This document shows positions 1-8,081 of a DNA stretch of 8,968 bases, piece after piece. Origin of the DNA: Chitinophaga pinensis (GTDB lineage Bacteria; Bacteroidota; Bacteroidia; NS11-12g; UBA9320). The translations under genes were made by a program, and so were the position numbers. The stretch's first letter is position 1. Each line of letters begins with the position of its first letter. The DNA lies in the NCBI GenBank assembly GCA_945890595.1, contig CAMDCQ010000086.1, positions 1 to 8,968 on the forward strand, written 5' to 3'. The notes below the pieces were generated by a model, which was not told the origin of the DNA, did no database searches, and saw only the letters and a list, made by a program, of their open reading frames with translations.

Positions 1-1620
1 TTGTCTTGTTATGAGATACATAATGCCAATTCACCCACGGCCTACCAAGATCTAGCTCATTTTATTGACGTTTTGAATAACACGTCAAGTGCTAATTTTG
101 AATGTGAATTAGAACGTGTTTTTAATGTAAACTCCTACCTCAAATGTATGGTTATGGATGTGTTAACAGGCAATTGGGATGGACCTAATTATAACATGAA
201 TAATTTCTACTTGTACTTTAATAATGCCACAGGTCAATTTGAATATATTCCGTTTGATTTAGACAATACCTTTGGGATAGACTGGCTTGGCAAGGATTGG
301 ACAACCCAAAATATTTATAATTGGAGTAAATCCGGTGCAAAGCGTCCGTTATATACCAAGATTCTTGCACGACCAACCTATGCCAAACGATTTACGTATT
401 TACTCGATAAAACCCTCAAAGAGTATTTTAATAAGGCAGCATATACCACTAAGTTCACACAGATTTTAGGATTAATAAGTACTGCGGCCTCGGCCGATAC
501 CATGAAAAGATTGGATTACGGGTTTACCCAAACGGATTTTCTAAACTCATACACCTTTTTTAGTAAAGACCATGTGAAGTACGGCCTCCAGGATTATATC
601 ACCAGGCGTTACAATTCGGCTAAATCACAACTACAAACCGTTGTGGCAGTTGGAGCACTTCCTTATTGGCATTCGGTACGTACAGATTATACAACGGATT
701 CTATTTCATTTACGCTCCATACGAAAGGTGATTCAAAAGTAGACTACGTGTTGTTAACGTATAATTGGGGAAGTCAATCTGCGATTTGGACCGATACCTT
801 GAGACAACGAGGTAATACAGATGATTATACTATCAAGATTGCCTGGAATCCCTCTGTGCTCGAGGTTTCTTATTCATTTGCACTAGTAACAACAGACAAG
901 AAGCAGATTTCATATCCTGTGTGTGATATGTTCAGCAGCACTAAAAGCAGAACAGATATTAAGTTATACCTGAATGAACTCATGGCAGATAATGCCACAA
1001 TTTATTATGATGAAAACGGGATGTACGAAGATTGGATTGAGCTATTTTACGACGGAGAAACCTCACTTAACTTAGGAGAGTTTTATATAACCGATGATAT
1101 TACCAATCCGCAAAAATATAGATTGCCTAGCGTAACTATTTCTCCAAAAAGCTTTCCAATAGTATGGGCAGATAATGTGGGAGAGGGAATGCACGCCTCC
1201 TTCAAACTAGGCAAAACGGGAGAAACGTGTGCAATTTTTGACAAGAATGGAGCGCTTATAGACCAAATAACCTTTGGTGCACAAACACAAGATGTGTCTT
1301 ATGGCAGGCAAAATGATGGTAAAACACCTTGGGTGAGTTTTTTAAAACCTACACCCGGTGCGAGTAATAATGCGAATGCTTGGATAGAAGAGGCAGGGAT
1401 GCAACTAGGCTTTTATCCCAATCCTACTTCGGGAATGGTTTATTTTACAGACGTGCCAGCTGAATCTACCTTTAAGGTGATGAGCATGAATGGTACTAGT
1501 TTAAGGGAAGGGACAGTACATTCAGCGCTTGATTTGCGTGATTTTCAAAATGGAATGTATCTTATCCAAGTGAACACAGGTCAAGTTGAGTTTACAGAAA
1601 AGCTTATTCTTTTAAACTAA
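1..1620 (+). CDS. CotH kinase family protein with lamin-tail domain and T9SS type A sorting domain (5' partial)
   Basis: The reading frame is open from the first base, so the start lies upstream and 539 codons are visible. Residues about 1-210 resemble the C-terminal half of the CotH family (secreted proteins with a divergent protein-kinase fold). NWDG (58-61) followed by an Asn-rich stretch and NNFYLYF (67-73), then IPFDLDNTFG (83-92), match the conserved core that carries the catalytic Asp (D60) and the metal-binding DLD (D86/D88). Residues about 319-455 (LYLNELMADN, EDWIELF, ending near PTPGASN) look like a lamin-tail domain. The C-terminus from about 469 (FYPNPTSG, a VMSMNG strand, NGMYLIQV, final EKLILLN) is a T9SS type A sorting domain, so the product should be secreted or anchored at the surface. 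CotH proteins of Bacillus phosphorylate spore coat proteins; the substrate here is unknown. It converges on the next gene with 2 nt between stop codons and is probably not part of the glucan operon. Confidence 0.9.
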   Translation: MSCYEIHNANSPTAYQDLAHFIDVLNNTSSANFECELERVFNVNSYLKCMVMDVLTGNWDGPNYNMNNFYLYFNNATGQFEYIPFDLDNTFGIDWLGKDWTTQNIYNWSKSGAKRPLYTKILARPTYAKRFTYLLDKTLKEYFNKAAYTTKFTQILGLISTAASADTMKRLDYGFTQTDFLNSYTFFSKDHVKYGLQDYITRRYNSAKSQLQTVVAVGALPYWHSVRTDYTTDSISFTLHTKGDSKVDYVLLTYNWGSQSAIWTDTLRQRGNTDDYTIKIAWNPSVLEVSYSFALVTTDKKQISYPVCDMFSSTKSRTDIKLYLNELMADNATIYYDENGMYEDWIELFYDGETSLNLGEFYITDDITNPQKYRLPSVTISPKSFPIVWADNVGEGMHASFKLGKTGETCAIFDKNGALIDQITFGAQTQDVSYGRQNDGKTPWVSFLKPTPGASNNANAWIEEAGMQLGFYPNPTSGMVYFTDVPAESTFKVMSMNGTSLREGTVHSALDLRDFQNGMYLIQVNTGQVEFTEKLILLN

Positions 1621-1622
1621 GA

Positions 1623-2096
1623 CTAAGGCATAGGTAATTCACATGGGTCGCACACCACGTGAATGTTCTGAACCACTTTAGATGTCTTTTTATCTATCGA
1701 AAAAGACACATTGGGTGTACGATTATGTTTTAACTGACATTCTAATTTTACAATAGCTTCCTTGGTAAATGGTAAGTTTTGTGGCGGTTGCATAAGAGGT
1801 GCAATAAAGATATAGTATTTACCATCGGCTAGTCCATTTACAAGGCATTTTCCATCTTTAACATCCAGGGTTATGACATTGTCTGTTCGATTTTCTGATC
1901 TGTGAAGATAAATAAGGCCATTATAGGGTTTAGCGGTGCGCAATTCAGTAACGATTTCAGCAGTAGGGTAAGCGCCACCACAATAGTCTCGGGTTACAGT
2001 TAGGTTGAGTTTTATAAAGCGATTTTCTATCTTTTTAGTTTTGCAACCTAAAAGAGTAGATAGAAGTATAAGGATAAGTAAACTATAATTTTTCAC
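1623..2096 (-). CDS. Small cysteine-rich lipoprotein, function unknown
   Basis: The frame is open back to 2171, but its first codons lie inside the terminator of the upstream operon, so that start is unlikely. A GTG start at 2096 gives a 157-residue protein with a compact lipoprotein signal: Lys2, a hydrophobic run, and the lipobox LLGC with the lipid Cys at residue 18. An ATG at 2129 (168 residues) is the alternative. The mature part has five more cysteines (39, 84, 120, 149, 152), including YCGGAYPT near the N-terminus and CDPC near the end. The middle (IYLHRSENR, NVITLDVKDGKC, LADGKYYIFIAP) reads like a small beta-sandwich. I recall similar CGGAxP-containing small lipoproteins as hypothetical proteins in Bacteroidota but cannot assign a function. 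No clear TAnnTTTG promoter is seen just upstream, so expression may come from readthrough of the terminator or from a weak promoter overlapping it. Confidence 0.7.
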   Translation of the reverse strand: MKNYSLLILILLSTLLGCKTKKIENRFIKLNLTVTRDYCGGAYPTAEIVTELRTAKPYNGLIYLHRSENRTDNVITLDVKDGKCLVNGLADGKYYIFIAPLMQPPQNLPFTKEAIVKLECQLKHNRTPNVSFSIDKKTSKVVQNIHVVCDPCELPMP

Positions 2097-2144
2097 TAGG
2101 CAATAATAATTGAAAAGAGCCAGAGACATGCCATTTGTAAAGGC

Positions 2145-2178
2145 AAAAAAAAAGAGGTGCACGATGTGCACCTCTTTT
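2145..2178 (-). terminator. Intrinsic terminator of the susCDE-like operon
   Basis: Two perfect 13-base arms (2150-2162 and 2166-2178; core GAGGTGCAC / GTGCACCTC) surround a 3-base loop. On the minus strand the hairpin runs straight into a tract of nine T (complement of 2145-2153). It begins 23 bases after the stop codon of the susE-like gene, the right place to end the operon. On the plus strand the hairpin is followed only by AG, the four T being part of the stem, so termination of plus-strand transcripts would be weak. Confidence 0.92.
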
Positions 2179-2201
2179 AGGGTAAGACTTTTCGTCGTTA
2201 C

Positions 2202-3386
2202 TTATTTTTTAGTAAATGAAACTGATTTAGTTTCTGCTTTTGCATCGATAACAAAAACGATGTCATAAGAACCATCCGCTTTTACTTGCATGTTACCACC
2301 TGCTTCTTGAATGTCAGCAGCTGCTGGTCCACCAATGATGTTAGCATCGTAACCTACGTTGATGTCATCCCAAGTACCTTCAGTTCTGATTTTGAAACCT
2401 CCAGTAGCAACAAGGGCTACATTGCTGTAAGTCCAAGTGTAAACGTCACCTGCTTTTGCAGGTGTTGAAGAGAAGCTATTATCAGCCCAAGTGTTTCCTG
2501 GTATTGCATCGCCGATAAGACCTACAGAAACTGCAGAATAATCTCTTGCTGGAACATCTCCAGTTCTAGTAATCATTGCTTTGTGACCTTCGCCAGCAGT
2601 CCAAGTGATAGAAAGATCGTAGATACCGCTTTTGTCAGTAGCCATGTTGTTTCCACCTGCTACAAGCATATCAGGAGTACCACCAAAGTTAGTGTTGAAT
2701 TTAACACCCATTTTACCATTTCCTAAATCTTCAGTTGCATCTAACTCAACTTTCCAACCTCCAGAATATCTAAATTTCCACTCACCAGCAGATAATTGAA
2801 TACCTTTAGCAGAGAAAGTCATAGAAGAAGTACTGAATGCAGAAGCAGTTAATTTAGTGTCACCAGACCATCCTGAAGGAGTAGCTTGGCCAATGATTCC
2901 CCACTCAACTGGAACGATAGCTCCTTTACCAGTTTTAGTGTCAATCACTACGTGATAAAGTCCATCACTAGGTACAGTAAATTTAGTAGCTGTAACTGCG
3001 ATAGCACCTCTTTGAATAGCTACTTGTGGCTCTTCGTTTCCGCCTGTAGCAGAAGCCCAATCAGCACCTGGTCCCCAAGTAGTTCTCTCAGCACCTGCAA
3101 CTTGTACGATGTTAAAACCTTCGCTACCACCTTTTACTGCAACGTAAAGTTCTAGTAATGTAGCTCTGTCTTCTTGAAGTACTTCGTTTTTAGCTGTTTT
3201 TAAAGTAGCTTTTACGTCGAAATCAGTGTAAGCCGTAGCTCCACCTTGTACATAAAATCCATCCTCTACTAATGCTGGAGTAATTGGATCTTCTTCTTTG
3301 TCTTTACACGAGTTAAGTGTAAAGACACCAAAAAATGCGGCAAGTATTGCCACTGTTTTAATTGATTTTAGTAATAAATCTTTCAT
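2202..3386 (-). CDS. susE: SusE/SusF-family surface starch-binding lipoprotein
   Basis: The 394-residue product has a lipoprotein signal with lipid Cys at residue 27 (TLNSC), followed by KDKEED, a charged stretch like the surface-export signals of Bacteroidota lipoproteins. Three consecutive domains can be read. Residues about 40-160 (DGFYVQGGAT, LLELYVAVKGG, TVPSDGLYHVVID) form the N-terminal region familiar from flavobacterial SusE homologues. Residues 161-276 (WGIIGQATPSGW to KAMITRTGD) and 287-394 (VGLIGDAIPGNTW to SVSFTKK) are two tandem modules of the SusE/SusF carbohydrate-binding type. Aromatic residues such as W173, W203, W211 and W300 could form binding platforms, but I cannot place them structurally. 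The length is close to Bacteroides SusE (387 residues). The family holds starch at the cell surface without cleaving it. It is last in the operon, 41 bases after the susD-like gene, with an A-rich leader and no Shine-Dalgarno. The symbol is by family resemblance. Confidence 0.88.
   Translation of the reverse strand: MKDLLLKSIKTVAILAAFFGVFTLNSCKDKEEDPITPALVEDGFYVQGGATAYTDFDVKATLKTAKNEVLQEDRATLLELYVAVKGGSEGFNIVQVAGAERTTWGPGADWASATGGNEEPQVAIQRGAIAVTATKFTVPSDGLYHVVIDTKTGKGAIVPVEWGIIGQATPSGWSGDTKLTASAFSTSSMTFSAKGIQLSAGEWKFRYSGGWKVELDATEDLGNGKMGVKFNTNFGGTPDMLVAGGNNMATDKSGIYDLSITWTAGEGHKAMITRTGDVPARDYSAVSVGLIGDAIPGNTWADNSFSSTPAKAGDVYTWTYSNVALVATGGFKIRTEGTWDDINVGYDANIIGGPAAADIQEAGGNMQVKADGSYDIVFVIDAKAETKSVSFTKK
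3299..3327 (-). repeat. Perfect inverted repeat in the lipobox codons of the susE-like gene
   Basis: Two perfect 11-base arms (TGTCTTTACAC at 3299-3309 and GTGTAAAGACA at 3317-3327) flank a 7-base loop. They cover bases 60-88 of the susE-like reading frame, encoding the end of the signal peptide and the lipobox (VFTLNSCKD). In mRNA this would make an 11-bp stem. No T tract follows, so it is not an intrinsic terminator. The repeat is seen directly; a role is inference. Confidence 0.6.
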
Positions 3387-3427
3387 TGTTTTGTTTGATT
3401 GTTGTTAATTTATAAAAAAAAAGTTAA
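3387..3427 (-). promoter_or_regulatory. A-rich translation leader of the susE-like gene
   Basis: On the minus strand the 41-base gap contains nine T (complement of 3414-3422) and then an A-rich, G-free stretch ending AACAAAACA just before the ATG at 3386. There is no Shine-Dalgarno sequence. This type of leader is common in well-expressed Bacteroidota genes. I see no TTG / TAnnTTTG pair and no hairpin before the T tract, so neither an internal promoter nor a terminator is supported, and the gene is most simply co-transcribed with the susD-like gene. Confidence 0.45.
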
Positions 3428-4894
3428 TTATAAGCCTAGGTTAGGGTTGGCGTCTATCGCCCATTGTGGTATTGGAAATATAGTTCGTTCAGATCCACTT
3501 GCTGGTTTTTCCCACCAAGCGTTTCCAAATTTACCAAATCGTATTAAATCTTGACGTCGGTGTCCTTCACAAAATAGTTCACGTCCTCGTTCTGCTAAAA
3601 TCTCATCTAATCCAAATCCAGAAGTAGGTCCAGCGCTTGCACGATCACGTATTAGTTTAACCCAAGTGTCGCCAGCTCCAGCACCGCCATTACGCACAGC
3701 ACACTCTGCTTTCATAAGCAAAACATCTGCATAACGGAAAAGAGGGAAATCGTTATTTAGATTTTCCAAAGCACCTTCTTCAATTTCATATTTTTTAACA
3801 CGTGCACCGCTCATTCGTATTTCTGCCGAAGTATTGCCAGAACCCAAAACAAGGGCAGGAATATTAGGCGTAAGTACCAGGTCTTCACCTGCAGTTTCGT
3901 CAAATAACTTAACATTGTTTTTATCGTACTGCTGACCTACCATAAACCATTCACTTTTACGCTTGTCGCCTGTAGCATAGCTGTTGTAGTGACTTTCTAA
4001 CGCCGCAAATCCGTTCCAAGGGCCAACTTTCATACCAAAGGTTTTGTCACTTAGGTAATGAAGGGTTCGCATGTGAATTCTAAATCCTTGTGCGTCAAAT
4101 TGGTCAAATAAGATGGTGAAAATGTTTTCAGGTACGCTAACATTATTAGCTGCAAAAGGAGCAGTTACGGTATTATCAAGTGAATAAATCCCAAGTTGAA
4201 TAACACTGTCACACATTGCCTCTGCTTGTACGTAAGCAGCGGTTCCAGTATATACTTGTGCGTTTAGGTACAATTTAGCAAGCAAGGTATACCCCATGCC
4301 TCTATTTACAGCAAATTTGTTGGTATTTATGGGTAGGAGAGGAACCGCAGATTTAAGGTCGTTTACCAAGAACTCATACACTTCCTTTCGAGTAGCTTTG
4401 TAAGGAAATTCTGGTGCTTGAGTAAAGGACGTAATCAAAGGAACATCGCCATAATTATCCATTAACATGTACAAGAATAAAGCGCGTAACGTTTTAAGTT
4501 TTGCTATGCTAAGATCGATTTCAGGGTTACCAGCGCTTGGTAAAAGTCCATCAATTAATTTGTTAGATTCTCTAACTCCGTCGTACAAGTGACTCCACAT
4601 GGAGTTTACTGCGTCTACATCATTAGTCCACTGGTGTTGGTGTAATACTCTCCATTTACCTCCATCATTCCAGTCGTTTCCGCGAATAGGGAAAGCAATC
4701 TCGTCACTCGTTACTTCTTGTGCCCAAAACCACCAGCCGTTATCATCTATTAGGTCTCTCAGTTCCGCATAAACAACTCCTGGATCTGGTTTATTAGCAG
4801 CAGAAGCGTCATAAATTTTATCATCAAACTTGGTGCACGCCGCAAGGGTAAGTATGGTGCAAGCGAGTATTATTGATTTGAAATGCTTTTTCAT
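3428..4894 (-). CDS. susD: SusD/RagB-family glycan-binding outer-membrane lipoprotein
   Basis: The 488-residue product begins with a lipoprotein signal with the lipid Cys at residue 20 (TLAAC), followed by TKFDD. The N-terminal part holds the SusD pattern EVTSDEIAFPIRGNDW then NDGGKW and LHQHQWT, which in this family precedes the TPR helices that contact SusC (here DAVNSMWSHLYDGV, LRALFLYMLMDNYGDVPL). The C-terminal part has LFRYADVLLMKAECA and ERGRELFCEGHRRQDLIRFG (about 436-454), then IFPIPQWAIDANPNL, all typical of SusD. SusD proteins form the lid over the SusC barrel and bind the glycan at the surface; a starch-type ligand is inferred from the SusE-like and amylase-like neighbours. The protein ends at NPNLGL, whereas many homologues continue with NPNL-x-QNPGY, so the extreme C-terminus is slightly short. 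The start is 12 bases after the susC-like stop, implying one transcript. The symbol is by family resemblance. Confidence 0.95.
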   Translation of the reverse strand: MKKHFKSIILACTILTLAACTKFDDKIYDASAANKPDPGVVYAELRDLIDDNGWWFWAQEVTSDEIAFPIRGNDWNDGGKWRVLHQHQWTNDVDAVNSMWSHLYDGVRESNKLIDGLLPSAGNPEIDLSIAKLKTLRALFLYMLMDNYGDVPLITSFTQAPEFPYKATRKEVYEFLVNDLKSAVPLLPINTNKFAVNRGMGYTLLAKLYLNAQVYTGTAAYVQAEAMCDSVIQLGIYSLDNTVTAPFAANNVSVPENIFTILFDQFDAQGFRIHMRTLHYLSDKTFGMKVGPWNGFAALESHYNSYATGDKRKSEWFMVGQQYDKNNVKLFDETAGEDLVLTPNIPALVLGSGNTSAEIRMSGARVKKYEIEEGALENLNNDFPLFRYADVLLMKAECAVRNGGAGAGDTWVKLIRDRASAGPTSGFGLDEILAERGRELFCEGHRRQDLIRFGKFGNAWWEKPASGSERTIFPIPQWAIDANPNLGL

Positions 4895-4906
4895 GATTGT
4901 AATGTT

Positions 4907-7891
4907 TTAAAAAGTAGTGTTAAGTCCAATGCTAATACTTCGAGTTCTTGGGTAAACATCATATTGATCTCTACCAAATTCAGTTCCACTGAAATTTAAT
5001 TCTGGATCTAGACCAGAATACTTAGTCCACATCCAAACGTTGTTACCGGTTAGATAAACGCGAAGGTTTTTTACCTTACTTTCTTTGCTGAAGGGTATGT
5101 TATATCCAAACGATACGTTGTCTAATTTTAAAAAGTCACCATCTTCTAAGTAATAGGTGCTGATGGTAGGGTCGCTGGTAATCGTTGCACTTTCGCCTGT
5201 GATAGCAGAAGCCAATACATTTTGATTAGGCGCGTCAGCTGGATTACTAAATACCATCTTCGTTACGTTAAAAATTTGATGTCCAAAAATACCACGTAAA
5301 CTAAAACTAGCATCAAAGCCTTTGTAAATTTGAAAGTAATTTGACCAACCGATAATAAGATCTGGTTGCGCACTTCCTACAAATTGTCTTTTTGCTTTCG
5401 TTACGTCACGGGTAACACCCCCTGCTTCTGTTTCAAACAAGAACTTACCATCACTGGTTAATCCTTTGTATACAGGTAAGAAGAATGATCCTATTTCATA
5501 TCCAGGAAGAATTACTTGTGTGTAGTTGTCGCCACCTACTAAGCCTCTACCCGATACATATAGTTTTTTGATACCCAAACTATTTGCCTCTAGATTACCT
5601 AAGGTTATGGTTTCTTGTTTGTTTTTAGATGCTACAAAAGTTGTTTTCCATTGGAAATTTTTCTGATCAAGTACTATAGTATTTAAAGTTAACTCGATAC
5701 CGTTATTTTTTATCTCACCCGCATTTTCATATTTTTTGGGAGCAATATTAGGTGGTACAGGAACAGATACTTCCATAACAAGACCATTGGTGTTTTTGCT
5801 GTATAATTCAACAGAACCGGTGATTCTGTTTTTGAAGAAACCAAAATCTAAACCTAAGTTCAGTTCTCGTACCTCTTCCCAGGCAAGATTAGGATTAGGG
5901 ATATTTCCTCTGTTGTTGTTCCAAATAATAATCTCTTGACCGGTTTCAGAATCGATGCCTTTGCTGGTTGGCTCGTAGCGCACACGGTCGATGTTATTAG
6001 GTATATCAGCGTTACCTGTAAGACCATATCCTACTCGTAATCTTAGGTCAGATACATCGTTCCAATTTTTAGCGAAATTTTCTTTTTTAACATTCCAGGC
6101 AGAAGAAAGTGCCCAAAATGTTCCCCATTCTACATCGTCACCATATTTGCTTGACTTATCTCTTCTAAGCGATGCGGTCATGTAGTACTTTTTGTTAAAG
6201 TCATATATGGCTCTTGAAAACACAGAAGCTAGTCCTTCGGGTGTGCTTCGGTATGACGAAGCATAACCCCACTCTAACTCACTATATGCTTTTAAGTTAT
6301 CGGCTCCAACTCCCTCATAAAAAGGGTCTATATTTCGAGCTTCAGCTCTAAATCCATCGTAAGAAACAGATTGCCAGCTATGTCCACCTAATACATTTAG
6401 ACTATGTTTTTCCTTGAAGGTAGTGTTGTACGATAGTATCTCTGAGATGTATTTGTATGATTTATTATTGTAGGCTCTGCTCGCAAGACCGTTGGTGGTG
6501 TTACTGAACGCGCTTGCAGGTTCTGCATACCACGATTGGTCATCGTCTCTTCCCAGTGCTCCCGTTACTTTTGCTTCTAAGTTCTTAGTGAGTGCATAGG
6601 CAAAATCCACGTTGGTTAAATAACGCTTAGCATCACGTGTGTTCGTTACTTGATCGATGATGGCAACAGGGTTGTTGTATTGAAAATTTCTATCGGTTTC
6701 AAAGTAACTGCCATCTGAATTGGTAATAGGATCCGTTGGAGCTCTTCTCATGGCTTGGTAGATTACGTTTTTAGGATCGCTACCACCATCATATTTCACA
6801 TAGTTATTGGTTTCTAATGTTGCACTAATTCTAGCCGATATAGTTAACTTGTCGTCCAGCGCTTTCTGAGCTATGTTAAATCTGGCAATATTTCTGGTTT
6901 TATCGGTTCCTTTAAGTACACCGGTTAGCTTATTCGTTGACAAGGAAAGACGGTAATTGGTATTCTCGTCACTCTTACTTACCGCTACGGTGTGTTGTTG
7001 TGATATGCCTGTTCGGTATATAGCATCCATCCAATCAGTATTGGCTCCGTTGTCTTGAAAATTTGCGTTGTTGGTTTTGATGGCATAGGCTCTAAGTTCG
7101 TCGGCACTTAAAAAGTCTAGTCGGTTAGCTACTTTATCGAAGGCAACAAAATTGTTGTATTCAATGCTGATTTTATCGGAAGCAACACCGCCCATAGAAC
7201 CACCTTTCGTGGTGATAATGATAACACCATTACTTCCTTGTGTACCATATAGCGAGGTAGATGCAGCATCTTTTAATACGTTGAAGGTAGCAATATCATC
7301 AGGGTTAATGGTAGTAGGGTCTATACCAATTACTCCGTCTACTACATACAATGGTCCTGTGCCACCTGTAATACTGGCACTACCTCGTATGTTTACGCTA
7401 AATCCACCATTGGGGTCGCCACCTTGCTTAGATACGTTAACACCCGCAGCTTTACCTTGTAAACCTTGTATAGGATCGGTAATACGACCTTTGTTAAGTT
7501 CGTCAGCGCTTACTTGAGTTACAGCTCCTGTTTTATCGCTTTTCTTTTGCGTTCCGTATGCAATCACAATGACTTCATCTAGGTCGTCTTGTGACTTAAG
7601 CAAAATGGTGAATTTAGTTTGGTTACCAATTTCAAAAGTTTGTTGGGTATAACCAATAAAACTCACTTTGAAAGATTTTACACTAGCCGGTAGATCAAGT
7701 GAGAACTTACCTGTACCATCCGTAATTGCTCCACCTTTTGAACCTACCAATTGGATGAAGGCACCTACTAGAGGTTCTTTGGTCTCATTGTCTGCAACGG
7801 TACCTGTAATTTTAGTTTGCGCAAATGCGGCACTTGAAAATAGAACAGCCGAAATAATGAGAATGACAACTTTGCTTTTTAATATGTTCAT
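4907..7891 (-). CDS. susC: SusC/RagA-family TonB-dependent outer-membrane oligosaccharide transporter
   Basis: The 994-residue product has a Sec signal peptide ending near SSAAFAQ (residue 25). Residues about 27-100 form the carboxypeptidase-D-like regulatory domain (KITGTVADNETKEPLVGA). A TonB-box region LDEVIVIAYGTQKKSDKTGA (104-123) precedes the plug, with GLQGKAAGVNVSKQGGDP, NIRGSASI (167-174), LYVVDGV (181-187), LKDAASTSLYGTQGSNGVI and IIITTKG (to about 230). The rest is a beta-barrel with many aromatic strand ends, closing with RSISIGLNTTF; the terminal Phe is the usual signal for outer-membrane assembly. The length of about 1000 residues is normal for SusC. The protein should import glucan oligosaccharides into the periplasm using TonB energy, together with the SusD-like lid encoded next. 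It is first in the operon, with a promoter and a palindrome directly upstream. The ATG at 7891 fits the signal peptide. The symbol is by family; substrate specificity is inferred from neighbours. Confidence 0.97.
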   Translation of the reverse strand: MNILKSKVVILIISAVLFSSAAFAQTKITGTVADNETKEPLVGAFIQLVGSKGGAITDGTGKFSLDLPASVKSFKVSFIGYTQQTFEIGNQTKFTILLKSQDDLDEVIVIAYGTQKKSDKTGAVTQVSADELNKGRITDPIQGLQGKAAGVNVSKQGGDPNGGFSVNIRGSASITGGTGPLYVVDGVIGIDPTTINPDDIATFNVLKDAASTSLYGTQGSNGVIIITTKGGSMGGVASDKISIEYNNFVAFDKVANRLDFLSADELRAYAIKTNNANFQDNGANTDWMDAIYRTGISQQHTVAVSKSDENTNYRLSLSTNKLTGVLKGTDKTRNIARFNIAQKALDDKLTISARISATLETNNYVKYDGGSDPKNVIYQAMRRAPTDPITNSDGSYFETDRNFQYNNPVAIIDQVTNTRDAKRYLTNVDFAYALTKNLEAKVTGALGRDDDQSWYAEPASAFSNTTNGLASRAYNNKSYKYISEILSYNTTFKEKHSLNVLGGHSWQSVSYDGFRAEARNIDPFYEGVGADNLKAYSELEWGYASSYRSTPEGLASVFSRAIYDFNKKYYMTASLRRDKSSKYGDDVEWGTFWALSSAWNVKKENFAKNWNDVSDLRLRVGYGLTGNADIPNNIDRVRYEPTSKGIDSETGQEIIIWNNNRGNIPNPNLAWEEVRELNLGLDFGFFKNRITGSVELYSKNTNGLVMEVSVPVPPNIAPKKYENAGEIKNNGIELTLNTIVLDQKNFQWKTTFVASKNKQETITLGNLEANSLGIKKLYVSGRGLVGGDNYTQVILPGYEIGSFFLPVYKGLTSDGKFLFETEAGGVTRDVTKAKRQFVGSAQPDLIIGWSNYFQIYKGFDASFSLRGIFGHQIFNVTKMVFSNPADAPNQNVLASAITGESATITSDPTISTYYLEDGDFLKLDNVSFGYNIPFSKESKVKNLRVYLTGNNVWMWTKYSGLDPELNFSGTEFGRDQYDVYPRTRSISIGLNTTF

Positions 7892-7908
7892 ATATTATGT
7901 AACTATTT

Positions 7909-7933
7909 ACTTAGTGTAATATTTACGCTAAGT
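7909..7933. promoter_or_regulatory. Palindromic operator candidate 1 (susC side)
   Basis: ACTTAGTGT-AATATTT-ACGCTAAGT is an inverted repeat with 11-base arms (7909-7919 and 7923-7933) around TAT, with one mismatch (7915/7927). It lies 17 bases before the susC-like start codon and 12 bases downstream of the -7 element, so it would cover the region just after the transcription start, a position typical of repressor sites. The same half-site and spacing recur on the amylase side. As RNA it could instead be a leader stem-loop. The regulator is not identified. Confidence 0.6.
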
Positions 7934-7945
7934 GTTAACGTGGTA

Positions 7946-7975
7946 CAAATATATAAATTCAACTAATTAATGCAA
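7946..7975 (-). promoter_or_regulatory. Bacteroidota-type promoter of the susCDE-like operon
   Basis: Read on the minus strand, TTG (complement of 7973-7975) is followed after 19 bases by TATATTTG (complement of 7946-7953), a perfect match to the TTG / TAnnTTTG -33/-7 consensus of Bacteroides and Flavobacterium. Transcription would begin near 7939, giving a leader of roughly 48 bases to the ATG at 7891. This is the best promoter candidate in the window. Confidence 0.75.
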
Positions 7976-8047
7976 TTTAATTTGAAATACCCGATCTTAC
8001 CAAGGTATATTCATCATATTAACTATCACATAGTCAGTCATATAAAT

Positions 8048-8081
8048 CAAATTTAAACGGAAAATTGCGAGGTGTTTTCAA
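8048..8081 (-). promoter_or_regulatory. Possible distal second promoter of the susCDE-like operon
   Basis: On the minus strand TAAATTTG (complement of 8048-8055) also matches TAnnTTTG, with a TTG (complement of 8079-8081) 23 bases upstream, at the long end of accepted spacing. A transcript from here would carry a leader of about 150 bases including palindrome 1. AT-rich DNA yields such matches by chance, so support is weak. Confidence 0.3.

Noticed and set aside
1638..1663. Inverted repeat of 9-base arms near the end of the lipoprotein gene
   Set aside because: The stem is imperfect (one G-U pair in the minus-strand RNA), lies inside the coding region and has no T tract on either side.
2886..3155. 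Plus-strand open frame of 89 codons opposite the susE-like gene
   Set aside because: It is an antisense shadow of a well-supported gene with no start signal or homology I recognise.
3414..3422. Tract of nine A (T on the minus strand) between the susD-like and susE-like genes, considered as a terminator
   Set aside because: No stable hairpin precedes it on the minus strand, and the next gene belongs functionally to the same operon.
7152..7919. Plus-strand open frames (7152-7517 and 7668-7919) opposite the susC-like gene
   Set aside because: They are antisense shadows of conserved SusC plug and signal regions; the translations are Pro/Ser-rich and unlike a known protein.
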